A DNA stretch of 64,000 bases from an uncultured Bacteroidales bacterium. GTDB lineage: Bacteria > Bacteroidota > Bacteroidia > Bacteroidales > UBA932. The position numbers and the translations under genes are program-made. This document shows, piece after piece, positions 8,193 to 16,291 of this stretch (position 1 is its first letter; every line of letters starts with the position of its first letter). The notes under the pieces were generated by a model, which saw only the letters and a program-made list of their open reading frames with translations, did no database searches and was not told the origin of the DNA. The stretch is from positions 34,752 through 98,751 of the forward strand of contig CAKUXR010000011.1 in NCBI GenBank assembly GCA_934700615.1. The letters run 5' to 3'.

Positions 8193-8568
8193 CCACCGTG
8201 GACAGTCATGGCGCCGTCCCGCATAAGAACAGAATGCGTCACCGTAGTCATGGCATGGTCCCGCGTCCAGAACTGATGCGTCCCGACAGTCATGTCTCCC
8301 GTTCCGCCATCCCGCTCGGGTGGTAATCGTCACCTCGGTTGTGGCATGGGCCAATTTCCTGATCCGAGCGTGTTTCTGCGGCCATGTCTCCATTCCACCA
8401 CTGGACGCCTATCCGCAGTCATGGCACCGTCCCGCCATCCCGTTTCCCGTCCGGCAATTCCGGTCCTGGCTGTGACTCGTTGCTCCGAATACGTATCCCT
8501 ATGCACGCCCTAAAGCGAATTCTTGATTCTTATTGGGAAATGTTTGACTTTTAAGACAGCCTCCCCGT

Positions 8569-8725
8569 CGGGACGGCGCCACATGAATTTTTGTAAATGT
8601 TTGACTTTCAGCGTGTTATAAAATGACATGTGGATTTCCGGCCAAAAAAAGGTCGATAATCCACGCTTAAACAAAATGGTGCTTGATTATCAATTCGTTA
8701 CGAGTATGCCCGTGGCACCGTCCCG
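8569..8725 (+). repeat. REP/MITE-like element, copy D
   Basis: 157 bases with ends CGGGACGGCGCCAC and GTGGCACCGTCCCG, one mismatch between arms. It keeps the GTGGATTTCCGGCC/AATCCACGC hairpin. It lies in the first unit of the 291-base tandem duplication. Confidence 0.85.
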
Positions 8726-8859
8726 CCATCCCGTTTACCGTCCGGCAATTCCGGTCCTGGCTGTGACTCGTTGCTCCGAATACGTATCCCTATGCACGCC
8801 CTAAAGCGAATTCTTGATTCTTATTGGGAAATGTTTGACTTTTAAGACAGCCTCCCCGT

Positions 8860-9016
8860 CGGGACGGCGCCACATGAATTTTTGTAAATGTTTGACTTTC
8901 AGTGTGTTATAAAATGGCGTGTGGATTTCCGGCCAAAAAAAGGTCGATAATCCACACTCAAATTAAATAGTGCTTGATTATCAATGCGTTACGAGCTTGC
9001 CTGTGGCACCGTCCCG
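8860..9016 (+). repeat. REP/MITE-like element, copy E
   Basis: 157 bases, same ends as copy D. The interior differs at a handful of positions (AATCCACACTCAAATT against AATCCACGCTTAAACA), so the two tandem units have diverged since duplication. Confidence 0.85.
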
Positions 9017-9112
9017 CCACCGTGGACAGTCATAGCATGGTCCCGCGTCCAGAACTGATGCGTCCCGCCGTCCCGTTTGTCATCCGGCAATTCCAGTCCT
9101 GGCGGTGACTCG

Positions 9113-9143
9113 TTGCTCCGAATACGAAAAAAAGGTATCTTTG
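9113..9143 (+). promoter_or_regulatory. Promoter of aroD-aroA
   Basis: A Bacteroidota-type -7 box TATCTTTG (9136-9143) with TTG at 9113-9115, spaced 20 bases apart. It lies 22 bases before the start codon. Confidence 0.7.
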
Positions 9144-9165
9144 TGGGTTAAGAAAAAAATGGATA

Positions 9166-11496
9166 ATGATTTGCACGACAATACAGAATAAGACGATAGA
9201 CGAAATCTATGCGATACTGGAAAGCGGGGATGTGGAAATGGCTGAAATCAGGCTGGACAGCTGCCCGCTGACCATGGATGAGATAGAAGAACTGTTTTCG
9301 ACGTCGGATGTGCCGCTGGTCGCCACCTGCCGCATCAATGCCGTTAAAGAACGTCTGTCTCAGACACTTGCGGGACACACGCACGGAAACGGCACCCCAC
9401 GGAATGTTCAGCATGGAACCCTTCAGGAAAACATTTCGGAAGACCTTCAGGTTGACCGGAACGGGACCTCATATGAAAACCGACAATGTCACGTGCAGGC
9501 CAGCCGGCAGGAAACCGGCAGTCACCAGCAGGACGACAGGAAACTTGAGATGAAAGCCTCGCAGGAAGTCGAATCCAAACTGATAACGGCAATACACGCG
9601 GGAGCTGCATTTGTTGACCTGGAAATCGAAGCCCCTCCGATGATGTCCAAACGGCTCAGAAGAGAAACCAGGGAAAACGGAACCGTGTTCGTCAGATCAT
9701 ACCACGATTTTAATGGGACCGACTCGGCAGAAGCCCTTAAGGCATTGACAGAAAAGTGTTTTGCCATCGGAGCCGACATTGCGAAAATAGTCACCATGGC
9801 CGCGCCATGCACAGGCGACAACCAGAGCGCAGACGTGGACCGGGTCCTCTCGCTCTATGACCACTTCGACCCTGCCAAACTCATCGCATTCGCAATGGGC
9901 GAAGCCGGAAAAACATCACGGATACAATGCCTGGCCAAAGGCTCTCCATTTACCTATGCCTCACTGAATGAGGCAGATACCGCTGCCCCTGGACAAATGA
10001 CGACCAGAGAAATGCGCGACATCGTATATGGGAATTGCGTCAATGTCAATGCATACGGAATCGGCAATCCTGGCGGCTCCGGAACCGACGACGCGACAGG
10101 ATCCTCCTCTGACATTGACAATGGCCCCGGCGCAGCCGAAATCCAGATGCCCTCATCCAAGAGCTTTGCACAGCGGGCGATAATCGCGGCAGCATTGGCA
10201 GAAGGAACGACTACATTGAACGGGTACTCCCCATGCGGCGACAACGAATCAGCCATCTCCGTTGCCAGGGCCCTTGGCGCGGAAGTGACTGTAGGACTGG
10301 CATATAAAGAAGGGAAAGTAGCCAAGGACAGCTCGACATTGACAATAAAAGGACGCGGCGCGGCAGCATTGGAGCCGGAAACTATCAATGCCGGTGAGTC
10401 CGGACTTCTTGCACGACTGATGATTCCGCTGATGGCGGTGCTCGGCGACGGAAACGCCACAGTGAGCGGCGAAGGGACATTGACAAGAAGGCCATTGAAA
10501 GGCGCCAGGGCCATCATGGGCGCATTCGGCGTCAGACTCGAAACCATTTCCGGGACAGGGCAGGAATCTTTCTCTGAAGTGCACGTGCCACTGACAATTT
10601 CCGGAAAACTCGAAGGCGGGAAAGTTACCGTATCAGGGTCAGGCGGATCGCAACTGATATCAGGCCTGCTTATGGCACTGCCTCTGTTACAGGAAGATAC
10701 GGTCATCAGACTGACTGAGCCGAAGAGCATACCATACCTCTTCATAACAATGGACGTGCTCAAGGCCTTCGGCGTGAAAATATGGTGCGACATGGAAGGC
10801 GGACCTGAATTCGCCGAGTCCCAGGACTGGAACGACTGCACCGAAATCGTATTGCACATCAAGGGCGGACAAAGCTACAAGGCCACGGACATGGACATCG
10901 AAGGCGACTGGAGTTCAGCAGCGAACTTCCTCGTTGCAGGAGCAATTTTCGGAAAGGTCAATGTCTCAGGTCTGGATACCAAGTCCCTGCAAGCCGACCT
11001 CTCCATAATGGATATCCTCATGGAAGCCGGAGCGAGCCTGTCCCAGATGGGCGACGACGATCCGCGCGGAGTAATCCACGTCCAGAAAGCCCCTCTCAAT
11101 GCCTTTGACGTGGACGCGAACAATTGCCCCGACCTCTTCCCGATAGTTGCAATCCTGGCCGCATTCTGCCAGGGAACCAGCAAAATCGCAGGCGTGGGAA
11201 GACTTGCAAATAAGGAAAGCGACAGAGCTCAAGCGATATTGTCAATGCTGGTACAGCTTGGCGTAAAGGCCAGAAAATCAGGCGACAAGATGATAATCGA
11301 AGGCCATTCGCTGGCTCAGAGATGCCTCACCGGCCACCTTCTCAAAGGCGGAAACTATACCTCAAGCCATGACCACAGAATGGTAATGGCATTGAAAGTC
11401 GCGGAACTGGGCGCAGACGGACCGATAGTCATTGATGACATCGAATGTGTATCCAAGTCCTTCCCGACCTTCATGGAACTTTTCGGAAAACTGTAA
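9166..11496 (+). CDS. Fused type I 3-dehydroquinate dehydratase and EPSP synthase
   Basis: A 776-residue bifunctional shikimate enzyme. The AroD half (about 1-290) dehydrates 3-dehydroquinate by a Schiff base; it shows AEIRLDSCP, FVDLEIEA, the catalytic His in SYHDFNGT and the Lys in IAKIVTMA. The AroA half (about 326-776) makes 5-enolpyruvylshikimate-3-phosphate, with SSKSFAQRA, NAGESGLLARL, GEGTLTRRPL and SGGSQLISGLL. The AroD part carries a hydrophilic insertion of roughly 45-50 residues after VATCR (about 66-133). The halves are joined by a Gly/Ser/Asp-rich linker (about 288-325) encoded by four CATTGAC/GTCAATG-type motifs. The ATG at 9166 is used because the in-frame-looking ATG at 9160 leads to an early stop. 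aroC follows 12 bases downstream. Confidence 0.9.
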   Translation: MICTTIQNKTIDEIYAILESGDVEMAEIRLDSCPLTMDEIEELFSTSDVPLVATCRINAVKERLSQTLAGHTHGNGTPRNVQHGTLQENISEDLQVDRNGTSYENRQCHVQASRQETGSHQQDDRKLEMKASQEVESKLITAIHAGAAFVDLEIEAPPMMSKRLRRETRENGTVFVRSYHDFNGTDSAEALKALTEKCFAIGADIAKIVTMAAPCTGDNQSADVDRVLSLYDHFDPAKLIAFAMGEAGKTSRIQCLAKGSPFTYASLNEADTAAPGQMTTREMRDIVYGNCVNVNAYGIGNPGGSGTDDATGSSSDIDNGPGAAEIQMPSSKSFAQRAIIAAALAEGTTTLNGYSPCGDNESAISVARALGAEVTVGLAYKEGKVAKDSSTLTIKGRGAAALEPETINAGESGLLARLMIPLMAVLGDGNATVSGEGTLTRRPLKGARAIMGAFGVRLETISGTGQESFSEVHVPLTISGKLEGGKVTVSGSGGSQLISGLLMALPLLQEDTVIRLTEPKSIPYLFITMDVLKAFGVKIWCDMEGGPEFAESQDWNDCTEIVLHIKGGQSYKATDMDIEGDWSSAANFLVAGAIFGKVNVSGLDTKSLQADLSIMDILMEAGASLSQMGDDDPRGVIHVQKAPLNAFDVDANNCPDLFPIVAILAAFCQGTSKIAGVGRLANKESDRAQAILSMLVQLGVKARKSGDKMIIEGHSLAQRCLTGHLLKGGNYTSSHDHRMVMALKVAELGADGPIVIDDIECVSKSFPTFMELFGKL

Positions 11497-11508
11497 ATCA
11501 TAGACAAT

Positions 11509-12597
11509 ATGAACACATTCGGCAGAATATTCAGAGTCTCCATCTTCGGAGAATCTCATGGGAAAGCGATAGGGGTAGTGCTCGACGGAGTACGTCCTGG
11601 CCTGCCGGTGTCTGAATCGGACTTCATGCCGGACATCCTGAGGAGAAAAAGCGGTGCCAAAGGAACTACATCTAGACAGGAAACCGATGAACCTGAGATA
11701 CTTAGCGGGGTGCTGGACGGCTTCACAACAGGCGCTCCCATGACCATAGTCTTCCGCAACGGGAATACCAGGCCGGATGACTATAAACAGTTCAAGGATG
11801 TTCCCCGTCCGGGCCATGCTGACTACACTGCCAATGCCAAGTGGCTGGGATTCAATGACTCGCGTGGAGGAGGACACTTCTCCGGACGTCTTACCTTGCC
11901 TATAGTAGCGGCCGGAGTGGTCGCGAAGAAGATGTGTCCGTTCAATATCAACGCACGTCTTGTCGAAGTCGGAGGCGTGAGCCGTGAAGAGGCTCTACAG
12001 GGAAAGGTCAATGCCGGCAAACTGTCTGATTCCGAACTCTGGCGCGAGGTCCTGGACAAGGCCATCTCCGAGCGGGATTCTGTCGGAGGAATTGTGGAAT
12101 GTACCGTTACGGGCCTGCCTGTTGGCCTTGGGGAACCGTTCTTCGACTCAGTAGAATCACTTGTCTCACATGCGATATTCTCCATCCCCGGAGTCCGCGG
12201 AATAGAATTCGGAGACGGATTCGCTGCCGCGAGAATGACTGGATCGGAGCACAATGACCCGCTGGATATACAGGAAAAGGTCAATGCCGGAGCAAATGCC
12301 GGAATCCACGGACAACATCTCATGTTCCGTCCGTCGAAAAATGGAGCGGGCGGGGTCAATGGCGGGATAACTAATGGCAATCCATTGATTTTCAGGGTGG
12401 CTTTCAAGCCGACATCCAGTATCGGAAAGACTCAGGAAACCATGAACGTGGCTACCGGACAGATGACGAGTCTGGAAATCGGCGGCCGCCACGATGCCTG
12501 CTTCGCCCTGCGCACCCCGCCAGTCGTCGAGGCAATGACTGCAATAGTTCTTGCCGACCTGCTTGGAGTGTCATTGTCAATGACTTCCGGACGCTGA
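11509..12597 (+). CDS. aroC: Chorismate synthase
   Basis: Last shikimate step: converts EPSP to chorismate using reduced FMN. The 362-residue protein has typical length and motifs: GRIFRVSIFGESHGKAIG at the N-terminus, DILRRKSG, SGVLDGFTTGAP, GHADYTANAKW, DSRGGGHFSGR and RHDACFALR near the C-terminus. It is co-transcribed with aroD-aroA (12-base gap). With aroB, the window supplies synthase, dehydratase, EPSP synthase and chorismate synthase; shikimate dehydrogenase and kinase are not here. Confidence 0.97.
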   Translation: MNTFGRIFRVSIFGESHGKAIGVVLDGVRPGLPVSESDFMPDILRRKSGAKGTTSRQETDEPEILSGVLDGFTTGAPMTIVFRNGNTRPDDYKQFKDVPRPGHADYTANAKWLGFNDSRGGGHFSGRLTLPIVAAGVVAKKMCPFNINARLVEVGGVSREEALQGKVNAGKLSDSELWREVLDKAISERDSVGGIVECTVTGLPVGLGEPFFDSVESLVSHAIFSIPGVRGIEFGDGFAAARMTGSEHNDPLDIQEKVNAGANAGIHGQHLMFRPSKNGAGGVNGGITNGNPLIFRVAFKPTSSIGKTQETMNVATGQMTSLEIGGRHDACFALRTPPVVEAMTAIVLADLLGVSLSMTSGR

Positions 12598-12638
12598 ACG
12601 GCAGCATTGACAACTTCCGAAACTTGCTGAACACTAAC

Positions 12639-12670
12639 TTTGCTACTGTCTTGTGAAAATGCTAACTTTG
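12639..12670 (+). promoter_or_regulatory. Promoter of sufB
   Basis: -7 box TAACTTTG at 12663-12670 with TTTG at 12639-12642, a 20-base spacer. The upstream TTTG is itself part of another TAACTTTG (12635-12642), so a second start is possible. The sufB ATG is 63 bases downstream. Confidence 0.65.
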
Positions 12671-12732
12671 TAAATTCGCAGTGCCGGGATTCCGGATTCG
12701 GGCGACTGCAACTTGTGATAGATTGTAACTAT

Positions 12733-14178
12733 ATGGACATTAACGAAGAAAAGGAACTTCTTCAGGATATAACGAAGAAAGAATATAAAGAAGGATTCGT
12801 CACCGACGTTGACCAGGACTTTATTCCCAAAGGCCTGAACGAGGACATCGTACGCATGATTTCTGAACGGAAAAGTGAACCACAGTGGCTGCTTGACTTC
12901 CGCCTGGACGCTTTCCGCAAGTGGCAGAAGATGGAAATGCCTGAATGGGGCCATCTGGACATGCCGCATATTGATTATCAGGATATTATATACTATGCTG
13001 CGCCTAAAAAGGATGCTGACAGGCCGAAGGAGATAGATCCGAAACTGGCAGAGACTTTCGACAAGCTCGGAATTCCTCTGAAAGAACGCGAAATCCTGGC
13101 GGGTGTGACAGCCGTGGATGCTGTATTCGACTCAGTATCAGTGGCTACGACGTTCCGCAAGGAACTCGCCGAGAGGGGAATCATCTTCTGCTCGTTCAGC
13201 GAGGCCGTAAAAGAACATCCTGACATGGTGCGCAAATATCTTGCGACAGTCGTTCCGTCAGGCGACAACTACTTTGCGGCATTGAACTCAGCCGTTTTCA
13301 GCGACGGCTCATTCTGCTACATCCCGAAGGGCGTGCGCTGCCCGATGGAACTCTCCAGTTATTTCCGTATCAATGCGAAGGGAACCGGCCAGTTCGAGCG
13401 TACTCTCATCGTTGCTGACGAAGGTTCGACATTGAGTTATATGGAGGGCTGCACCGCTCCTATGCGCGACGAGAACCAGCTTCATGCGGCTGTCGTGGAA
13501 ATCATTGCACTGAAAGATGCAGATGTGAAATACAGCACGGTCCAGAACTGGTATCCGGGAGACGAAAACGGCAAGGGAGGAATCCTTAACCTCGTGACCA
13601 AGAGGGGAATATGTATGGAAGGCGCACATCTGTCATGGACTCAGGTTGAGACAGGATCCGCCATCACGTGGAAGTATCCGAGCACCATTCTCAAGGGAGA
13701 CTACTCCTCATCAGAGTTCTATTCGGTCGCCGTGACCAACAACTACCAGCAGGCCGATACCGGAACGAAAATGATTCACGTCGGAAAAGGAACCAAGAGC
13801 CGCATTGTCAGCAAAGGAATCTCTGCCGGACACAGCCAGAACAGTTACCGCGGTCTCGTCAGAATGCTTCCTGGAGCAGCCGGAGCCCGAAATTTCTCGC
13901 AGTGCGACAGCTTGCTTATCGGTTCGCTCTGTGGGGCGCATACCTTCCCTGACGTCAGGAGCGACAATGCTACCGCCGTCGTCGAGCATGAGGCCACCAC
14001 GTCCAAAATCAATGAAGACCAGCTCTTCTATTGCAACCAGCGCGGAATCGGCCCTGAGGATGCCGTAGGGCTCATTGTCAATGGCTATGCACGTGAGGTC
14101 CTGAGCAAACTGCCGATGGAATTTGCCGTCGAGGCTCAAAAACTTCTGCAGGTATCACTCGAAGGATCAGTGGGTTAG
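12733..14178 (+). CDS. sufB: Fe-S cluster assembly scaffold SufB
   Basis: A 481-residue SufB, the scaffold subunit that with SufC and SufD builds Fe-S clusters in the cytoplasm. Recognisable features are an N-terminal region with GLNEDIVRMISERKSEP and WLLDFRLDAF, the central CYIPKGVRCPMELSSYFRI, GSTLSYMEGCTAPM, NLVTKRG and the late SFRG-like region SYRGLVRM. The C-terminal part has EHEATTSKINEDQLFYCNQRGI. The ATG at 12733 is preferred; the frame is open upstream to 12640 but that part lacks SufB similarity and contains the promoter. It is separated from sufC-sufD by 7.5 kb of vitamin genes, an unusual split. Confidence 0.95.
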   Translation: MDINEEKELLQDITKKEYKEGFVTDVDQDFIPKGLNEDIVRMISERKSEPQWLLDFRLDAFRKWQKMEMPEWGHLDMPHIDYQDIIYYAAPKKDADRPKEIDPKLAETFDKLGIPLKEREILAGVTAVDAVFDSVSVATTFRKELAERGIIFCSFSEAVKEHPDMVRKYLATVVPSGDNYFAALNSAVFSDGSFCYIPKGVRCPMELSSYFRINAKGTGQFERTLIVADEGSTLSYMEGCTAPMRDENQLHAAVVEIIALKDADVKYSTVQNWYPGDENGKGGILNLVTKRGICMEGAHLSWTQVETGSAITWKYPSTILKGDYSSSEFYSVAVTNNYQQADTGTKMIHVGKGTKSRIVSKGISAGHSQNSYRGLVRMLPGAAGARNFSQCDSLLIGSLCGAHTFPDVRSDNATAVVEHEATTSKINEDQLFYCNQRGIGPEDAVGLIVNGYAREVLSKLPMEFAVEAQKLLQVSLEGSVG

Positions 14179-14215
14179 CCGAGCTGGCAGACCCGCAAAT
14201 CTCAACTCGGTTTTT
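14179..14215 (+). terminator. Probable terminator after sufB
   Basis: CCGAG (14179-14183) pairs with CTCGG (14206-14210), then five T residues. The loop is long, so efficiency is uncertain. Confidence 0.4.
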
Positions 14216-14278
14216 ATTGAAATCAACTGGTCTCAAATGATATACGTTTGGGACAGATAACGAATTGGAAATAAAATA

Positions 14279-14935
14279 ATGGACTGGATAAACTTTACAT
14301 TGTTCACTATAGGAGGGGATACGCCCGTCCTGCTCATTGACCTGCTCACATCCATCGTGGGCCTCACATGCGTATTCCTTGCCGGACGAAATAGCAAATA
14401 TAATTTCTGGGTGGGGTATCTTTACTCCCTTCTCCTGCTACTGATGTTCTGGAACAAGAACCTTTACGCTAACTTGCTCCTTCAGCCTATATCTTTGGGA
14501 ATCAATGTCTTGGGGCATTACAGATGGACGCATCCCCGCAAAGACGAACAGAGTTCGGAAGATAGCGGAGCTCTAAAAGTGACAATGCTCAGCTGGAAAC
14601 AGCGTGCCATGGCTATCGCCTCAGTCTTCGTCATAGCGGCGGGATGGGGATGGTTCATCAGCCTTGCAGGCAATGTCGTATTCCCTGGCAAGATTCCTTC
14701 AGACCCGATACCATATCTGGATGCCTGTGTGACAGTGCTTATCCTTGTCGCCCAGTTCCTCTCGGCCCTCAAGAAATGGGACTGCTGGATTGCATGGCTT
14801 CTGGTCAATGTCTTCCAGCTGGCTATGCATGTCTCTGTGGGACACGTCTTTATGCCGATTGTCTGTGGCCTCTACCTTATAAACGGAATTTGGTCACTTG
14901 TCACTTGGTCAGGCCTTTACAAGAAAAAAGCCTGA
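14279..14935 (+). CDS. PnuC-family vitamin transporter (PnuT-like)
   Basis: A 218-residue integral membrane protein with about seven hydrophobic segments. The PnuC signature region is WVGYLYSLLLLLMFWNKNLYANLLLQP, quoted here in two parts: WVGYLYSLLLLL and FWNKNLYANLLLQP. It is followed by GHYRWTHP and, late, WIAWLLVNVFQLAMHV. PnuC proteins carry nicotinamide riboside; PnuT members carry thiamine and cluster with thiamine genes. The convergent thiamine operon 29 bases away favours thiamine (inference), but no TPP riboswitch precedes this gene. An upstream hairpin (CTGGTCTCAAA...TTTGGGACAG, 14227-14256) may be regulatory. Confidence 0.75.
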   Translation: MDWINFTLFTIGGDTPVLLIDLLTSIVGLTCVFLAGRNSKYNFWVGYLYSLLLLLMFWNKNLYANLLLQPISLGINVLGHYRWTHPRKDEQSSEDSGALKVTMLSWKQRAMAIASVFVIAAGWGWFISLAGNVVFPGKIPSDPIPYLDACVTVLILVAQFLSALKKWDCWIAWLLVNVFQLAMHVSVGHVFMPIVCGLYLINGIWSLVTWSGLYKKKA

Positions 14936-14964
14936 CTATCAGTCAAGCTTCATAAGTCTGCAAA

Positions 14965-15549
14965 TCAGTCGAGAGCATTCATCAATGCTTTCAGGTATTC
15001 TGTCGGCGACTTTGCCTGCCAGAGCGCACCCAGAACGACCGCCCCGCCGAAGCCCATCGAGCGGATATCCGGAATGTGCTCCAGATTTACGCCGCCCAGC
15101 GCGAGTACCTTGTCGTCAATGATTCCCTCATCGGCAGCACGTTTTATGTCAATGCGGGAGTACGCAGCCCCGTAGCCTTCCTTGGAGATGCTGTCGTATA
15201 TCGGGCTTAGAAACAGGTAGTTGCATCTTCCTTTATGCTCTGCCACCTCATCTATACTATGACATGATCTGGAAATAGTGATGCCCTGTATATTCTCCGG
15301 GGCCTCCGGATTGCGCGAGTTCAGATGCACACCTCCCAGGGAAAACTTCTCCACAAGAGAAAAGCAGTCATGCAGGACAATGCGCCCATAATATTGATGG
15401 TCAATGTGTTGCAGCCAAACTGACAACTCGTCTTCCGAGGCCTTTGGCTTTCTCAGATGCAGCCGCTCCATACCGGAACGGAAAAGGTCATTGACAATAT
15501 CGGTCTCGCCCTCGAAGAAGTCCGGGCGTGTTATAACTACAAGTTTCAT
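14965..15549 (-). CDS. tenI: TenI-like thiazole tautomerase / ThiE paralogue
   Basis: A 194-residue TIM-barrel protein, last gene of the thiamine operon. It resembles thiamine-phosphate synthase (ITRPDFF, LHLRKP, RIVLHDCFSLV, GVHLNSR, LFLSPIYDSISK, VLALGGVN). It lacks the longer pyrophosphate-binding layout of the true ThiE at 18243-18869 and has SRSCHS with the His expected in TenI. TenI aromatises the thiazole phosphate made by ThiG. Residual thiamine-phosphate synthase activity cannot be excluded. Confidence 0.8.
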   Translation of the reverse strand: MKLVVITRPDFFEGETDIVNDLFRSGMERLHLRKPKASEDELSVWLQHIDHQYYGRIVLHDCFSLVEKFSLGGVHLNSRNPEAPENIQGITISRSCHSIDEVAEHKGRCNYLFLSPIYDSISKEGYGAAYSRIDIKRAADEGIIDDKVLALGGVNLEHIPDIRSMGFGGAVVLGALWQAKSPTEYLKALMNALD

Positions 15550-15564
15550 TTTTTTTTGAGAAAA

Positions 15565-16278
15565 TCAGAACAGGTCAATGATATATGACTCCATCGTCCT
15601 CAGGTCAATGCTCCAGAGCTTTCCGATGAGCGGTTCACCGAATCCTGCAGCAATCTGAAGAACCTGATTGGCTTCCACGATGCCTGTTACAGCTGGGGTA
15701 ATGCCCAGTACAGCCTTGCTTGGAGGAGTCATGGAAAGCAGTTCCTGCTCATCATACAAGTCCCTGTAGGAGTGGACTTTGCCATTGGCATCCGGCATTC
15801 CGAATACCGAGACCTGACCGTTCAGGCCCTGGATGCTGCCATAGACATAAGGCTTGCATAGCGAAAGGCAGGTATCATTGACAATGAATCTTGTCGCGAA
15901 ATTGTCGCATCCATCGACGATGATGTCATAGCCGGAAATGATTTCTTCCGCATTGTCCGCCGTCAGGAAACAGTCATAGACATTGATTTTTACATTTCCG
16001 TTCAGGCGCTGGAGGCGTTTGCGGGCACATTCTACCTTGCTCATCCCGATTTCGTCTTCGCTGTAGAGTGTCTGGCGCTGGAGATTCGATTCGCTTACTT
16101 TGTCGGCATCTATTATGCCCAGGGTGCCGATTCCGGCCGCTGTAAGGTAAGTTGCTATGGGTGAGCCTAATCCGCCGGCTCCGATTAGCAGAACTTTGGA
16201 AGCGGAGAGCCTTTTCTGACCCTCCGCACCAAGTTCAGGCAGCATAATCTGTCTGGAATATCTTTTTGTGAAATCCAT
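15565..16278 (-). CDS. thiF: ThiS adenylyltransferase ThiF
   Basis: A 237-residue E1-like enzyme that adenylates the C-terminus of ThiS before sulfur transfer. Visible motifs are RYSRQIMLPELG, ATP-binding VLLIGAGGLGSP, SNLQRQTLY, and the catalytic Asp region VDGCDNFATRF. The two CxxC pairs that bind zinc in most ThiF/MoeB proteins are not present in the SYRDLYDEQELLSM...AVLGI region, so this is a zinc-less form. It sits between thiH and tenI in the operon with 13-15 base gaps. Confidence 0.92.
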   Translation of the reverse strand: MDFTKRYSRQIMLPELGAEGQKRLSASKVLLIGAGGLGSPIATYLTAAGIGTLGIIDADKVSESNLQRQTLYSEDEIGMSKVECARKRLQRLNGNVKINVYDCFLTADNAEEIISGYDIIVDGCDNFATRFIVNDTCLSLCKPYVYGSIQGLNGQVSVFGMPDANGKVHSYRDLYDEQELLSMTPPSKAVLGITPAVTGIVEANQVLQIAAGFGEPLIGKLWSIDLRTMESYIIDLF

Positions 16279-16291
16279 ATTCCTGAAGATA

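Larger units (their letters stand above)
8449..9030 (+). repeat. 291-base tandem duplication containing REP copies D and E
   Basis: Units 8449-8739 and 8740-9030 are nearly identical and share GTCCGGCAATTCCGGTCCTG through the REP element. A third, partial unit (about 9081-9126) forms the DNA directly upstream of the aroD-aroA promoter, including the TCGTTGCTCCGAATACG stretch that holds the -33 box. The duplication therefore seems to have copied part of the aro promoter region. Confidence 0.8.
7667..9112. other. Intergenic REP-like mosaic right of the RAYT gene
   Basis: About 1.45 kb without a convincing gene. It contains REP copies C, D and E, a 291-base tandem duplication, a CGTAAGCGTCTCC palindrome near 7993, and several repeats of CAGTCATGTCTCCCGTTCCG and CGCGTCCAGAACTGATGCGTC. 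About 7740-7830 is AT-rich and without features. 7915-7980 (around TACTTTTGTTTTCC) looks like the start of a lost gene that I cannot identify. Confidence 0.65.

Noticed and set aside
8200..9130. Possible CRISPR array
   Set aside because: The repeats are 291-base tandem units and inverted palindromes, not short direct repeats with unique spacers, and no cas gene is present.
9954..10862. 302-codon open frame on the minus strand
   Set aside because: It is antisense to the EPSP synthase half of aroD-aroA, has no recognisable motif, and is Ser/Pro-rich as expected from the reverse complement.
14179..14278. Possible TPP riboswitch before the PnuC-type gene
   Set aside because: The CTGAGA and ACCTGAT-type blocks are absent; only two simple hairpins are seen.
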